Positions 1-13,011 of a DNA stretch of 64,000 bases are shown here, piece by piece (positions within the stretch are counted from its first letter, which is position 1; every line of letters starts with the position of its first letter). The position numbers and the translations under genes were made by a program. The notes below the pieces were generated by a model. The model had not been told where the DNA came from and ran no database searches. It saw nothing but the letters and a program-made list of their open reading frames with translations. The stretch is from Voacanga thouarsii (taxonomy: Eukaryota; Streptophyta; Magnoliopsida; Gentianales; Apocynaceae), in assembly GCA_026120185.1 (NCBI GenBank), contig JANUWF010001190.1, positions 310,001-374,000 of the forward strand, in the 5' to 3' direction.

Positions 1-834
1 GTGCTCGTTGAGCCAGCTTCATCCGGCTTCATGATTTCTCAATAATAACTCATGTTAAAGTCGTCAATTTTGGATACCCTTTTTCTCGATATTGTTATCG
101 TAGAACATGAAAAGTGGAGAATGTCTTCTCCAATATAACTTCATCAAGCAACTTTTTCTCCGTAAAATTTTTAACTAAGATGTAGTTTTATACATCACGG
201 AGTTCACGGTTTTACAATCTTGCAACTTCAGGTGCAATCATTCATACCGTGCAGTGGGTAGTACGACCATCTTCAGGTGGTCAAATCTTTCTTTTTATCC
301 ACATGACATATGGATCTCCTTTTTTTTTAACATTTAGATGCATTTCTGTATGACATATAATTTTTTTTTCAGAAATATCAAGGGCTACAAATTCGAATTT
401 AGCGAGATCAATAAATGCGTACCTGTCTTCTGGCTTTAATAACTGGCAGAGACTCGTGCCGATAACGTGTTATAAAATTAGGGTAGTGTTAGAATAAAAT
501 CTACACACTACACACTAAGAAAATTCTAACTATTCTTTGCACAAAAATTTCTCTTCAAACTTCTCTCTTTCTTTCTCTCACAATTCTTTCTCTAATCTTT
601 CTTTCACTAATCTTTCTTTCACAAAATAATGGTGTATTACAAGCTTAGAGCATAGCTCTATTTATAGAGCTCTAATTAGTGGAATACATCATGGCATACA
701 TCATCTTCAACTAATCTCAATTAATGGTGTCTCCACTAAATGGTGGACATCCATAAAAATCTTCTAATAATTCACATAAATCCATAATTAGTGGAGCCTC
801 CACTAATTAATGGAGATTCCAATAATTCATAACA
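1..834 (-). mobile_element. Truncated Ty1-copia element (gag remnant plus 5' LTR)
   Basis: This is the third copy in the window of the family seen at 49907-55481. Bases 1-467 match, with many differences, the gag start and primer-binding region of that element. They read on the minus strand and are shortened inside gag: the part between about 330 and 340 lacks over 100 bases present in the 49907-55481 copy. Bases 468-834 are the LTR, running from TGTTATAAAATTAGG to ATTCATAACA, in the orientation of a 5' LTR of a minus-strand element. The rest of the element lies outside the window or is lost. No open frame of useful length survives. Confidence 0.85.
468..834 (-). repeat. LTR (367 bp) of the truncated copia element
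   Basis: The edges were set by comparison with the two LTRs of the element at 49907-55481. It starts TGTTATAA and ends TAACA, and carries the inverted repeat AGCTCTA/TAGAGCT around a TATA-like core near 655-675. The bases just beyond it are GGTTA, the possible target duplication, whose partner would lie outside the window. The LTR ends about 585 bp upstream of the histone H3.3 TATA box. Confidence 0.85.
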
Positions 835-1418
835 GGTTAGAACTATTTATTATTGTCTCTGTACGTTTTTTACACATACATTTAGAAGTTTCTTAAACTT
901 CCCCAAAAGGGTAATTTACAATATTACCCTCCAAAATGTATGAATTTTTTAATTGATTCTTTCTTTTTATAAAAATAAAAAATTTACTTTTAAATATTAT
1001 AATTTTTGATCGCACCATTTTTAATGAAATTTTAATTTATTTTTTAAAAAGTAAAAATAATCTTAATACTTTTCTTTTTGGCAGCAAGGCTAATATTACT
1101 TAGATTTTTCACATTCGAAGTACATCATTGACGAATATGAAAGACAAAATTCAAAAGCAGGGCACAATTGAAAAATCATAACATTTGATGGGCGAAAATA
1201 CTATTTTGTAAAAATAAAGTTTCGATAGCAAGAATCATCACTTTTGAAGGGCAAGCCTGTAAATCACCAAAAAATAGTACAAAGTTTTCCAACAGGGGCT
1301 TCCTTGTAATTCGTCAAGTGAGAAGGGGTGAATATTGAAATAACCCTTCGTTTTTCATCTTTTATTTTCCTGAATCCTTTCAGATTTTATACATTTTCTG
1401 AAGGCAGCTGCGGTGCCC
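835..1418. other. Intergenic stretch upstream of the H3.3 gene
   Basis: AT-rich DNA between the copia LTR and the H3.3 TATA box. I see no open frame or repeat. It must contain the upstream promoter of the histone gene, but no element can be named with confidence. Confidence 0.6.
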
Positions 1419-1425
1419 TATATAT
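1419..1425 (+). promoter_or_regulatory. TATA box of the histone H3.3 gene
   Basis: TATATAT follows GGTGCCC and lies about 70 bp before the end of the first leader exon. This is the only good TATA box in the 600 bp upstream of the gene. It predicts a transcription start near 1450. Confidence 0.6.
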
Positions 1426-1493
1426 CGCTGGCTTCAGAAAATAGAGCTGAAGTCGAAGAATCTAGACCTACCAGCGAGCGAGAGGTTGTGCAG

Positions 1494-1610
1494 GTAAGAG
1501 AATCATCCAAACCCTAGGCAACTTTTGATCTTCTCCAACACTCCATAGCTGGTTGTTCAATGATTTGTGTTAAATTTGCTGTCTGTATTAATTTTCAAAA
1601 TTTTTTTCAG
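1494..1610 (+). other. Leader (5' UTR) intron of the H3.3 gene
   Basis: Donor CAG|GTAAGAG and acceptor TTTTTTTCAG|CTTC bound a 117 bp intron that ends 16 bases before the ATG. An AAACCCTA telo-box-like motif lies inside it near 1510. Leader introns are known in plant replacement H3 genes, where they support constitutive expression. That role here is inferred. Confidence 0.8.
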
Positions 1611-1620
1611 CTTCTTCTGA

Positions 1621-2994
<1,374 letters not shown>

Positions 2995-5900
2995 ATGTTA
3001 ATTTTGATTTGTTTGGTTAGATTCTTGTTCATGAACTCCATCTGTCAAGTTTGATATCTCAGCTGAGCTTGGTTCGCTGTAACATTTGACTTACTGAGTT
3101 AGAAAACTTGTTACTAATTGGATTAAATATCTAAACTATCTATGCCTACGTCCTCTTTTGTTTAATGTGTACCAGTGTGACTTTAAAGTCCCTGCTTTTG
3201 GCTGGTATGTAGTGTGTGCACTGATTTTCTACAGTGATTGTGCATTGGAAATTTTATCCGAAATTCCTAATCTAATATTCTTTGGACTGTGCCTAAGGTT
3301 TTTTATCTGTACATAAGAGAAACATCCCAATATATGATCATATGTAGAGCACTGTTTCTGCCTTTGAGCTATTAACTTGGTGTTGGAGTTTCTAACAAAT
3401 GTTCTATTATTGGGGGCAAGAGCAATAGAACTTGCTATGAAGTCATACTCTCAGATTGTGTACTCATCCTTCTAATAAGTGTAGTTTGTTCACCCTTGAA
3501 TTGCTATGAAGTCAAACTTCTATTTAGAGTAGTACCATTACTCGTGGTTGTAGGTCCCTCAGAAGTCAATTGTCGTATGTAGTAGTGGTGCAAATTGTCG
3601 TTCGATTAGATTGCACTCATGTGTGACATTGTCTAAGGTCGAAGTATATGTCAGAATACCGTATTGTTGTTGGATGATATATAGGTCATAAATCTATAGA
3701 TTTATTTAGGGTAATTGATTTGTTTATCAGATAGGGGCTGATTGATGAATGTCAATGTCATTGGGAGTTTTGTTATCTATTCTAATCTTCTCAAACTCAT
3801 AGAAGAATGATTGATTTAGCTTATGACATTGCTCAACTCCTCAATTTGGGTTGGAGTAATTGGACCATACTATTGAATTTTGTAGGAATGGTTTACCAGA
3901 TCAGTTGTGTGTATAAGACTAAAATCTGTTCTGAACTGGCAAAATCAGCGCTGTTGGGTCCATCAGAACAATGGGAATGAACCATGGCCTCGACTCTTGA
4001 GGCGGTAAGGTGAGTTTGCGGCCATTAAATCTCGTCCCTGGAAGGAGGCAGGGGAGTCATCGTCAGTATATATCGTGGGTGTAGAGCTGCATTTTAATGT
4101 ACCGAGTTATCATGGAGCATTGAAATCTTTGACTACCAGAAACCCAACATTCGGCGTTGACTTCAGGATAGATCCCAAAACCAATGGGAAGTGCTCTGAG
4201 AGGGTTCAGATTTCAGAAACACTATAGTTTGACGATCGGATATATTAATAATTCTAAGTCTGGCTGCGGTGCCATGCAAATGCTGAATTTGTGACAATTG
4301 AGATCTTGCTTGTAAGTTGGAATTGAAGCGTTTGACCAACTACATCTGAGTCTGTAGCCCATTCTAATAAACTAACTTTTGCCTTCTTTCATTATTGCCT
4401 GTGCAATGTGGTTCTGTGGCCCTCAGCAGTCTCTGATGACAAAGTGGGCCACTTATTGAGAAGTATGTGCAAAATTAGTATCACGATCCGGTCCAATCCC
4501 AAAGAGACTCCCATTGATTTGTTACTCATGGGAGGAGCACTTCGAAACTTGTGCAGGAGATCATTGGCACATATATCTACAGTTCCTCTTATCCTGGGGG
4601 GAGGGTTGGGCATGTTTGGTTGTCAGCAATTACAAATTTGCTATAACTTTCTGCAATTCAAAAGCGTGGTGTCTGATATTTCTAGTCTCTGCATTAGTAT
4701 GATTTGAACACTGGCATCTGCCACCATTTATATGAACATTTGATCGCTCATTTGGAAGGTGTCAAAACTGAAAATTTCATTGATCTATATTAAGTTCTGC
4801 ATTTGCCAGACAGATCGTCTGGTTTGTTGTGTTTAGATGTTATATGATGTTGTCCTTGTCATGTTTTGAGTATTGGTGGAGAACCTCAAACTACAATTGT
4901 TTGCTGTATCATTGTCATTCATCTCTTTGAATACAATTTACAGAAGAGAGCTCAAGTCTTTTTCTTCATTTTGTGTCGGTACTGTATTTATTTGTGTCTT
5001 TCTATTACTGTTTTCTTGCTTTATGTATTTCTCTCTTTTTGCCACCCATCTGTTTTCCTTTGCCTATATGGGGCACCTTTATTGTGTATCTTTCAAATGT
5101 GGGATTGAACATAGACCCCATCTTCTTCTTTTCTGCCTCCTCGCAAAACACTTGGCCAAAAATAAAAAAGGTTTGAAGCTTTTTGGTAGAGACCGGGAAT
5201 TTCCCCTACTTTCAAGGAATCCAAGGAGAAGAGCACCTTTGTGGATTTTTGGATATATGATTATTAGGGATCTTTAAGCTCAGAAGTGTTTATTGAGATT
5301 CTCCTCCATTGCATGGCTCGTATATGGTTGATGGCTTTTTCTGGTAAACCTCACAATAGAAAATGTGATTTACAGTGTAATAGAGGTTGTTGTTTTCACA
5401 GTTCCCTGGGAATACGAATCTCAGAGTTTGAAGTCTGAAGTTATCATATGAAAAACATTGTACTTGTGCAATTTGCAGTCATCCCATTTGCTAGTTTTAT
5501 TTGTTCGGCTGGCATTTAGTGAGAATCCTGGGGGGGATTTTAAGATTGCCCTTACCCGGCCTATGGAGTACTGGATGTTCCATCTTAAAGTACTTCACCT
5601 GGATAGAAACTCATCCCTATTTTCCCTTTTACATTGTTTTTGGTACTTCACCTGAACATACTTTGTGTCCGTGTGTTCAAGATAGTTTGGCATATGATAT
5701 TGGAATTGCTCTGATATGGTGTATTGACATTATGAGCATTTATTCATATGCTTACCCGAAAGTTCATATTCCTCTGCATCATCTATGTATAGACCTAAAC
5801 CTTATCTTTTACATTCTAGCTTTTAACATAGGAGAAATTTTGAACGGCTCCGGTTAGAGTGAGGGACCTCTTGTGTTTAGGTCGCATGGCTCCTCGCCTT

Positions 5901-8859
5901 TTGCTGTTTCCGAATCTTATCTTGCATGGAGCACATCAAAGTCATACCTGTTGATGTGTTGCGTGCCACTATAGGAATCATTGTTCTCTAAAAGGAAGCT
6001 TGTTTTGGTCAACCTTCATACTGTTTACCATCCGTATGCTCTCCTGTCGCTGTGCTTGTTTCCTCAAATCTTCACGCTTCAATACCCTAGAGATGCCCCC
6101 TTACAGGGAAACTTGTGGCTGGCCCATTTGTTAAACTAATTCCTTTTCTCTGTACGATAACATGTTTATCATTTTTCATTTTGAATTCTTTTAGGATTAT
6201 ACTTCTTTTGTTCTCAAACAACTGTCACTTTGGAGTATTTACACCAAAGACAGGAGACTCCTCCTGCCCCTTAAATTTTTTTTTTAAATTTATTTTTATT
6301 CTAAGATTTTTTTTTAAAAAAAATCTTTTAAATTTTATTTGTCATTTTAAAAGTTCTCAAAAATTATAATATTATCCTTTAACATATCTATTAATGTAAT
6401 TTGTTTTTCTAATCTCAAATTCTTGATTTCGTCCTTAATCCACACATATTAAGAAAATTTCAATATTTATAAAATCTTAAATGAAAAAGACTGAAATATT
6501 TAGAAAGTTGGTCTGAAAATTAAAAATCAACATTATAATTTAATAAAATAATAAATAATAAGAGTACAATTAAGAAAAGAAATACATTTTTAATTTTATA
6601 AAATGATAAATAAGTATAAAAAAAGTCTTAGAAATAATAGATAATAAAAAAAAACCGTTGAATTTTACAAACTGTATACAATTTTATATTTTTCTTTTTT
6701 CATTTTAATTCTTCCTAGTGACAAGAGAAATTCTCTTGGCACTGAATCTTTTATCTACTTTTCAATACAAGTCATATGATGAGTTAAAATGATGTAATTA
6801 GGCCTTTGAATGGAGGTGTCCCAGCTGATAGAAAGTGATTGGCGATCCGGATTTTAACTCATCACTTTCTTTACCTGGGAAAACAAAAAAAATAGTTAGG
6901 AGATGAATAGAATATGGGAGGGTGGGTGTTCGGTATACCTGGGAAAACCAAAAAAGAAAAAAGGGGTGGTGGCGGTTTGATGTTGGACAACTTGGCATTA
7001 CGGAAGAGGAGAACAATGGTGTAATGGGAGCACGTTGGTCATTATGTTTCTGCAATATAAAATATACAGAGGATGACATTGTTTATACGGAAGAGTACAG
7101 AACAATTAATGATGTGAAGTACTAGAAGGAGCAGCACCATGATTATGCAAATTGTCATTGTTCAGTTTATTATGGTAAAAAGACAGAGAAGTTGAAATGG
7201 GATTATTTTTGTAACAAGCCTTAGTTAACGTAGCTTCTTAGTTCATTGCCAAAAAAGCATGAAGGGATAATGTGGTTGACAGAATCGACAGTTCTTTGGC
7301 ACTGCATAATTTATGAAGGATATTTCCACAATTATTTTCTACAATTTATGTCTTTGTGTCTGATTTGTTGCCACAGAGAGAGAGAGACGGACAGACAGAT
7401 GACTCCAAAACCCCGGCTGAGTTTGGATTGATGGCTGCAAATGGCCGTGCAAGAGTATACCTCGCCTTCGTGTTTCCTTAACCCTTGCAAGGTCGGGAAT
7501 GGTAAAGTTGGACTAAGATGGGGAAGGGAATCATGGTTGTTATTAGTATTCACTATTAAGGATTCGATTGAATTGATTCAAGACATCTGAGAGAATCCAC
7601 TAGGTTTCTGGCTGCAGAAACACAGGAAGCTTTTCATTAACAATCATCTTGCTGAAAATGCTGCCGCCTATGCTAACCTCATTTTCTTTCTTCTTAGGTC
7701 CTACCTGTTAAGATGTACTAGGACATAAGGTGTTCAAGGGGTCCTTAATTATGATCGTTACCGTGGACACTTTTACTTAGGAGTTCAAATGGTTATTATA
7801 GCGTCAGACTTTGTTGGTTATAATCTGGAAACAATTGTGTTGTGGTAGACTAAATAAGCAGTAAATGAAGGTGGACAGCTAAGGGAAAAATACTTGTTTT
7901 TCAATCTAATTTTTTTACACCGATTCATTTTAAATTTATATAAATTGTATATTTTCAAGAATTACAGATTTATACGAAGATCGAATCTATCTAACAAGTT
8001 TTTCTATAATTTTTAAGCGTGGATTTGAATTGGCAACGATAGGGTGAGGATGGGGGGTGTATAATAAGGTGATTAAAAGGTTAGTAATGTGTGGCACTAG
8101 GAGGACAAAGTCAAGCAAAACAGATTCAAAATGTCCGTAGGAGAGGTAGAGACAAGCATGCCAAGTGGAAGCCTCCTTGCACAGCGCATGCTAGACAACT
8201 CTTGGGCCCACCAATGCACTCTACTCTAGCAGGTAATTCCTCCCCTTGGTTTCACTTCAATTCAGTCCTGCGAAAGAAAGAAAGAAAGGAGAAGAAAAGG
8301 GTATTCTTTGCTTCAAAAAAATATGCGCTTAAAGATTTTATGCATTTAAGAACATCCTATTATAGTTTTCCACACTTTCGTGTGCTGAGGCATAAGGAAT
8401 ATTAATCGTAAGGTTTGTGACTTTTTCTACTTATAGACAGTAGATAAACCAGCTATGAGGCTTCGCCTTGCGGGATGGAGTCCTACAATCTTCTATTCTT
8501 TGATATTAAAAAATATTTGAAAGATTAAATCTTATTTTTCATGAATTACAAGTTAAGTATTTAACTAATATATTATTATACATGTTTATTCTGAAAAAAC
8601 CTTTTGAATCTTGATCGTCTCCTGCTATAAAGGTAAATCAAATCTGTAATGTAAGTAATTGAGAGTTGTTTTTCTTGGTGTTTGTGTTGCTTAATCTACC
8701 AAACACGAGAGCTTATCTGATTTCCACCAAAGCAAAGAGAGCACGCGTGATGACTGTGTTAATCTCTTTGCTACGCATTCTGTAATTGTATGAACTAAGT
8801 CCTATATGTGGCCGTAGAAGGTCCGAGTCCAACCACGTAGCATTTGTAGAAACGTGACT
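2995..8859. other. Long intergenic region, no gene supported
   Basis: The first few hundred bases hold the H3.3 3' UTR. After that I see no recognisable gene. A 134-codon frame at 4873-5277 overlaps two other open frames and is rich in F/L/C from T-rich DNA. A stretch at about 4015-4227 stays open for roughly 70 codons without an ATG and resembles nothing I know. 6270-6700 is AT-rich with A/T runs. A short GA repeat lies near 7376. The 104-codon frame at 8091-8405 is Lys/Arg rich and unrecognised. None of these is called as a gene. Confidence 0.6.
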
Positions 8860-9442
8860 GGCTGTATCATTAGAGCTGATTCAAGTTAAGGGTTCAGGTC
8901 TTTCAGGAGTGGGGGGTGTCATTAGGGGCAATAAGGGGGATTTTTTTATGGCATTTGCTAGACATATAGGATTGGGAGACTATCGGAAAGCAAAACTTTT
9001 AGCTGATTGTGAATGACTGAGAATAGCTCGAAGTAATGGATTTCTTGATATTCTACTTCAGTCTGATTCAGCTGCAACTTTACATCATCTCATCCTATCC
9101 ATGGAGACGACGGGCGATCTTCATCATCTTCAGCATCATGCACAATGGTTAAGTAGATCATTTCGCTCCATTGAATTTAGGCATATTTACAAAGAGGCTA
9201 ACTAAGTAGCTGATGTCTTAGCCAACTTAGCTTGTGTTGCAGGTTTTAATCATCATTTCTCTGATTTCTTTCAACTCCCTAAGCGAGTCCAGGGTTTCTG
9301 TATCCTAGATAGTAGGGGTGTTCCTAATATTAGAATTATAAGAAAATTGTTTACCTAATCTGGTTGGGGACTTTTAGCCATATAACTGGTTTTTTATTAA
9401 TAAATTGGTAGGGGTCTAAATTTCCCTTATGAAAAAAAAAAA
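8860..9442 (+). mobile_element. LINE 3' end relic with RNase H domain and poly(A)
   Basis: One reading frame from about 8900 to 9358 encodes a recognisable plant non-LTR retrotransposon RNase H. It runs from GVGGVIRGNKGDFFMAFARH, through LLQSDSAATLHHL and FRHIYKEAN, to VADVLANLA. The frame is broken by in-frame stops at LADCE*LRIA and KEAN*VAD, and upstream the frame shifts. About 70 bp after the last stop is an A-run at 9429-9442, as expected for a target-primed LINE tail. Only the 3' end is present, consistent with 5' truncation. The upstream limit is approximate. RNase H domains of this sort also occur as free-standing plant genes, but the stops and the poly(A) favour a dead LINE. Confidence 0.75.
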
Positions 9443-10880
9443 AAGTTAAAGTTTGTAAATTCTGTCAAATACCTACTATCATGTGTTTATCTTTGCCTCC
9501 TCATGGAACACGTACACATAAGCTTGTTTATGCATATGCATGGCAGCATTATGGATTAAGCAATCGTGCTCTTCAAAGGTTCCCATCTGCTTCCCCAGTC
9601 CTTTTCTCTCTCTCTCTCTCTCTCTGTATAGGTGTGTGTTCTTTTCTTGTGGCTTGCTTTATATCATTACATAAGCCTACTGATGTATATTCTTGAAGGG
9701 CTGTCATAAAACTTGTACCACTAGGATGGAGGACCACTCTGGAGTGGCAAAATGAAGGGGGGTTGTCCTCTATAATTTCTCTGGAGCAAAAATTCCCCTC
9801 TAGAACTAACAAAAGCACTTTCCTTGGAAGTCAAAAATGTTTGAAGAAATGAGGCCAACCGGCCGGCAGACCAATTAAAGTTGTTCTTGAGGCCAAAATT
9901 CATATGCCAGCAATAACACAATTTTATCACGATAACTATCCATCATATGCATCCGATATGACCCTCTCTACTTTTTGCTTCAATTCAGCGATCAGAGAGA
10001 GAGAGAGAGGAAGGAAAGAAGATGAGGGAAAGGATGACGATTACATTAAAACAGAATCATTATAGCCTAAAATAATTTTCTTGGCAAATTACTGACATTT
10101 GATAATGAGTAGGATTTTCTATACAAAAGGAGGGGCTGTCAGAATTTCTTTACAATGCAAATATAATTAACATCAAAGTGGTTGACTCATAATTTAAGCA
10201 ATTAAAATTTAAACTCGGATTCTATTTATCTCAAAGTAAAATATTTCCTTGTTAAGATTGCTGATCATTTGGCGGCGCCAATAAGTGTTCCATTTCATCA
10301 ATTAATTAAGTCATGGTTGTTGCATGTTGTTTTAATCAAGAGCCATGGCAAATGGGACAGCATAATCAAAACCTAGATTGTCATTTACGTAGCTAGCCAT
10401 CTTTATCACTGCCTACCACTGCCTGCAGTTCTCCAAGTTTTACCGATGAACACATGGCCGTGCAAATTGGTAAGAATAATGTAGGTGATGTAGTTCAGTA
10501 AACTAAAACAAGTAAACGCCACAAATTTTATCCGGTAAAAGAATTGTTTTATCAGTTGATTAGTTATTATTTTCTTTTTAATAGATACTTTTAATCATCA
10601 CGATATACTAATTTTAACAGCAAAATGAGAAGTATAAAAAACCCGATAGGAAACTCAAATTATGTTACATTAATTAACTATGTTCCTGTATACAAAATAT
10701 TTATATGTATAAAATTCACTCACTTGTTATTAACCCCAAAGGAGAGAGATAATTCAGTTTCACCCATTCACAAAAATCTTAAATCAATATGTTTACAGGA
10801 TAATCTTTTTCCAGTATCTGTTAATTCTTGAACATAAAAAAGTGACTATAATTAAAAACATTGTCACCCCCTACATTCTT
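9443..10880. other. Intergenic region downstream of the NAC gene
   Basis: Contains a (CT)n tract near 9606-9626 and a (GA)n tract near 9993-10011. The part nearest 10880 holds the NAC 3' UTR on the minus strand. Open frames are short and unrecognised. Confidence 0.55.
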
Positions 10881-13000
10881 TCATTTATCAAATACGCAAA
10901 TTCCAATGTCACAGTCTGAGCTCGAACTCAAGAATTCACTCAACTTATTTCCTTCATCCCTACCGCTCTGCAGTAGGAGCAATCCCATGTCTGTAGTATC
11001 ATGAGCTTCAAAGCTCGATACTGCATCGCCTTCGTATCTATCTCCATGGCTCAACTGAGAAGCAACAAACTTATCGAGGGCTCTCCAATCTGTGACTTTC
11101 TTACTGCTGCTGCTGCTGCACCCTCCTCGGATCTGTTCATCTTCTTCTGTGGACTCTGATACTAGGGATATGGAACTTTGCCTTTTCGCTAGGGGCATAG
11201 ATGGGCTCTCTAGCTGTGGCAGCTGTCCAAATGGATCTGAGTTTAGGAAATTATTGATGTTTTCTGATTCTATCTCTTGCTTGCAGATGAAATTCTGGGC
11301 AAGAAAACTTGGGGGCTGCCTTGTAATGTAGTCAATAGGATCCACAACTGAGCTAACGCCGCTAGGTTCATCGTAGAAGTAGCTTGAGTCCCAAGCTTCA
11401 ACAGCTTTTGCCTGGCCCGTGGTTCGCTTCTTAAACGCTCGACAAACTACCCATCCTTCTTCCTGCAAAAACTTTTCCATTTTACTAAACTGCAAATGAG
11501 AGTTATTGTATATACGTGTTCAAAAAGGGTATGAAGTTAATGTAGTTTTTACTTTACACAGACTTTCTTTCAGCAATTATGTTGCAAAATCTTCTACTTT
11601 TTCACGGGTTGTTCGTTCTATTTTGGAGAAGGAGAGACTAGTCAATGGGTGTAAATGGAGGAATGGTTGGAGCTTTTCTTTAGAGAAGTTGAATGAATGA
11701 AGATTCACCGTCCAAAAAAAAGGACCTCCGCGTATTCATTTGCTCTGTAATTGATTATGTTTTGACTTTGATCAGAGATTCAGCTTTCTTTCCAATATGT
11801 AATTAAACATGCATAAAACGCAGGATGATTCCTTACTCACAAGTTGGAAAAATGGGCCCTTTATAGGATAGAAAAGCTGAAAGTCATGTGGACTGTAGGC
11901 CTTTGAATGGATTCATTGGTACTTTTTATCTTGTGTAAGTAATGAGAAATGAACTATACGGTAAGGATTGTCAAGACGTTTAAACACATTTCTGATATCT
12001 GGCAAAAGGCTGCTCGGCAAGAATTGGATCTATGTAGAGAAACATAAATGGAAGCCGAAAAAAAATTCACTTTCTGCTATATTTTCTGAGGGAGAGATTG
12101 CCTAAAGGAAAAGATTTAGTAATAAGCTTTGTCTCTCTGCATGCAGGAGAGAAGGATTTCAAACTATGAAATGATATCACGTAGTTGATTGGCCGAGAAA
12201 ATGAATGTTGAAACGAGGGACCAAATTTGAGTACTTGCCTGTGGAGGACCATTTTCTTCTGATTCAAGACGGTATTCATGCATGATCCAGTCAGTTTTCT
12301 GTCCATTCGGTGCCCGTCCTTTGTAGAAGACAAGAGTTTTCCTCATGCCTATGAGCTTTGATTTGTCGTACACTGCCTTATCTCTCCCTGTTGCTTTCCA
12401 GAACCCGGCAATTGTTGCTCTATTGGTCCTTGTCCCCGTTGGATACTTCTTATCCTTATGACTGAAAAAGTACCACTCATTCTGTTCTTCATATCCGATC
12501 CGGCATTTGTCTGTTCATCACAGTAGAATAAAAGTAGAGAACATGTTCAGATTACTGCTATACGGAGTATATACTTGCTCCGGATTGGACATAATTAAGG
12601 TTGGGATAAAATGTTCTGGAATTCATGGGATCACTAGAAGAGAATTTGGAGTGTCGGTGCACCAAGGTTTAATGTAACCCATTCATCCACCAAATGATGT
12701 TGTTCTTCTTCCCAGAAATGGTGGGATCAGGGGTCACTCTCAAACTCCAAGAAATAAGAAAAACGAAAAGAAAACAAAAGAAGGGAAGAGAACCCTAGAA
12801 AATTAATTAGTAGTGAAAGGGAAGAAATCCCTACCTTGGAGATCCCACGGTTCAATCCTATATAGATCAATGTCTCTGATGACGTCAAGATCAATCTTCT
12901 GAGATGCGACCTTCTTCCTGAGGTAGTATCCAACAAGTTCTTCGTCTGTTGGGTGGAACCGAAACCCTGGTGGAACACATGATTCCATGGAGTCCATCAT
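10881..13000 (-). CDS. NAC transcription factor, VND1/2/3 type (vascular-related NAC-domain)
   Basis: VND proteins switch on secondary wall and programmed cell death genes in xylem vessels. The coding exons are 13000-12835, 12510-12239 and 11462-10881, which join to 1020 nt (339 residues). The NAC domain takes about the first 165 residues: [20 protein letters not shown] (subdomain A), [16 protein letters not shown] at the exon 1/2 join, then [50 protein letters not shown] and [13 protein letters not shown]. The C-terminal half has the VND1-3 landmarks [42 protein letters not shown], and the end [11 protein letters not shown]. The last motif separates it from VND6 and VND7. The second ATG two codons in could also be used. 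Intron 2 has a GC donor. Which of VND1, 2 or 3 is the ortholog cannot be settled here. Confidence 0.94.
11463..12238 (-). other. GC-AG intron 2 of the NAC gene
   Basis: On the minus strand the exon ends CCTCCACAG and the intron starts GCAAGTAC; it ends TTTTTGCAG before GAAGAAGGATGG. Using GC keeps the conserved join [13 protein letters not shown] in frame. The nearest GT is four bases further in and would shift the frame. CAG|GCAAGT is the strong consensus context known for natural GC donors. Confidence 0.85.
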
Positions 13001-13011
13001 GACGTCCTGTT

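Noticed and set aside
4873..5277. 134-codon open frame on the plus strand
   Set aside because: Two other frames are open over the same bases. The protein is F/L/S/C-rich as expected from T-rich DNA, and no motif is known.
8091..8405. 104-codon open frame, basic
   Set aside because: No family resemblance, GA-rich low-complexity codons, and no splice or promoter context.
9490..9700. Short frames around the (CT)n tract
   Set aside because: Low complexity, with both strands open because of the repeat.
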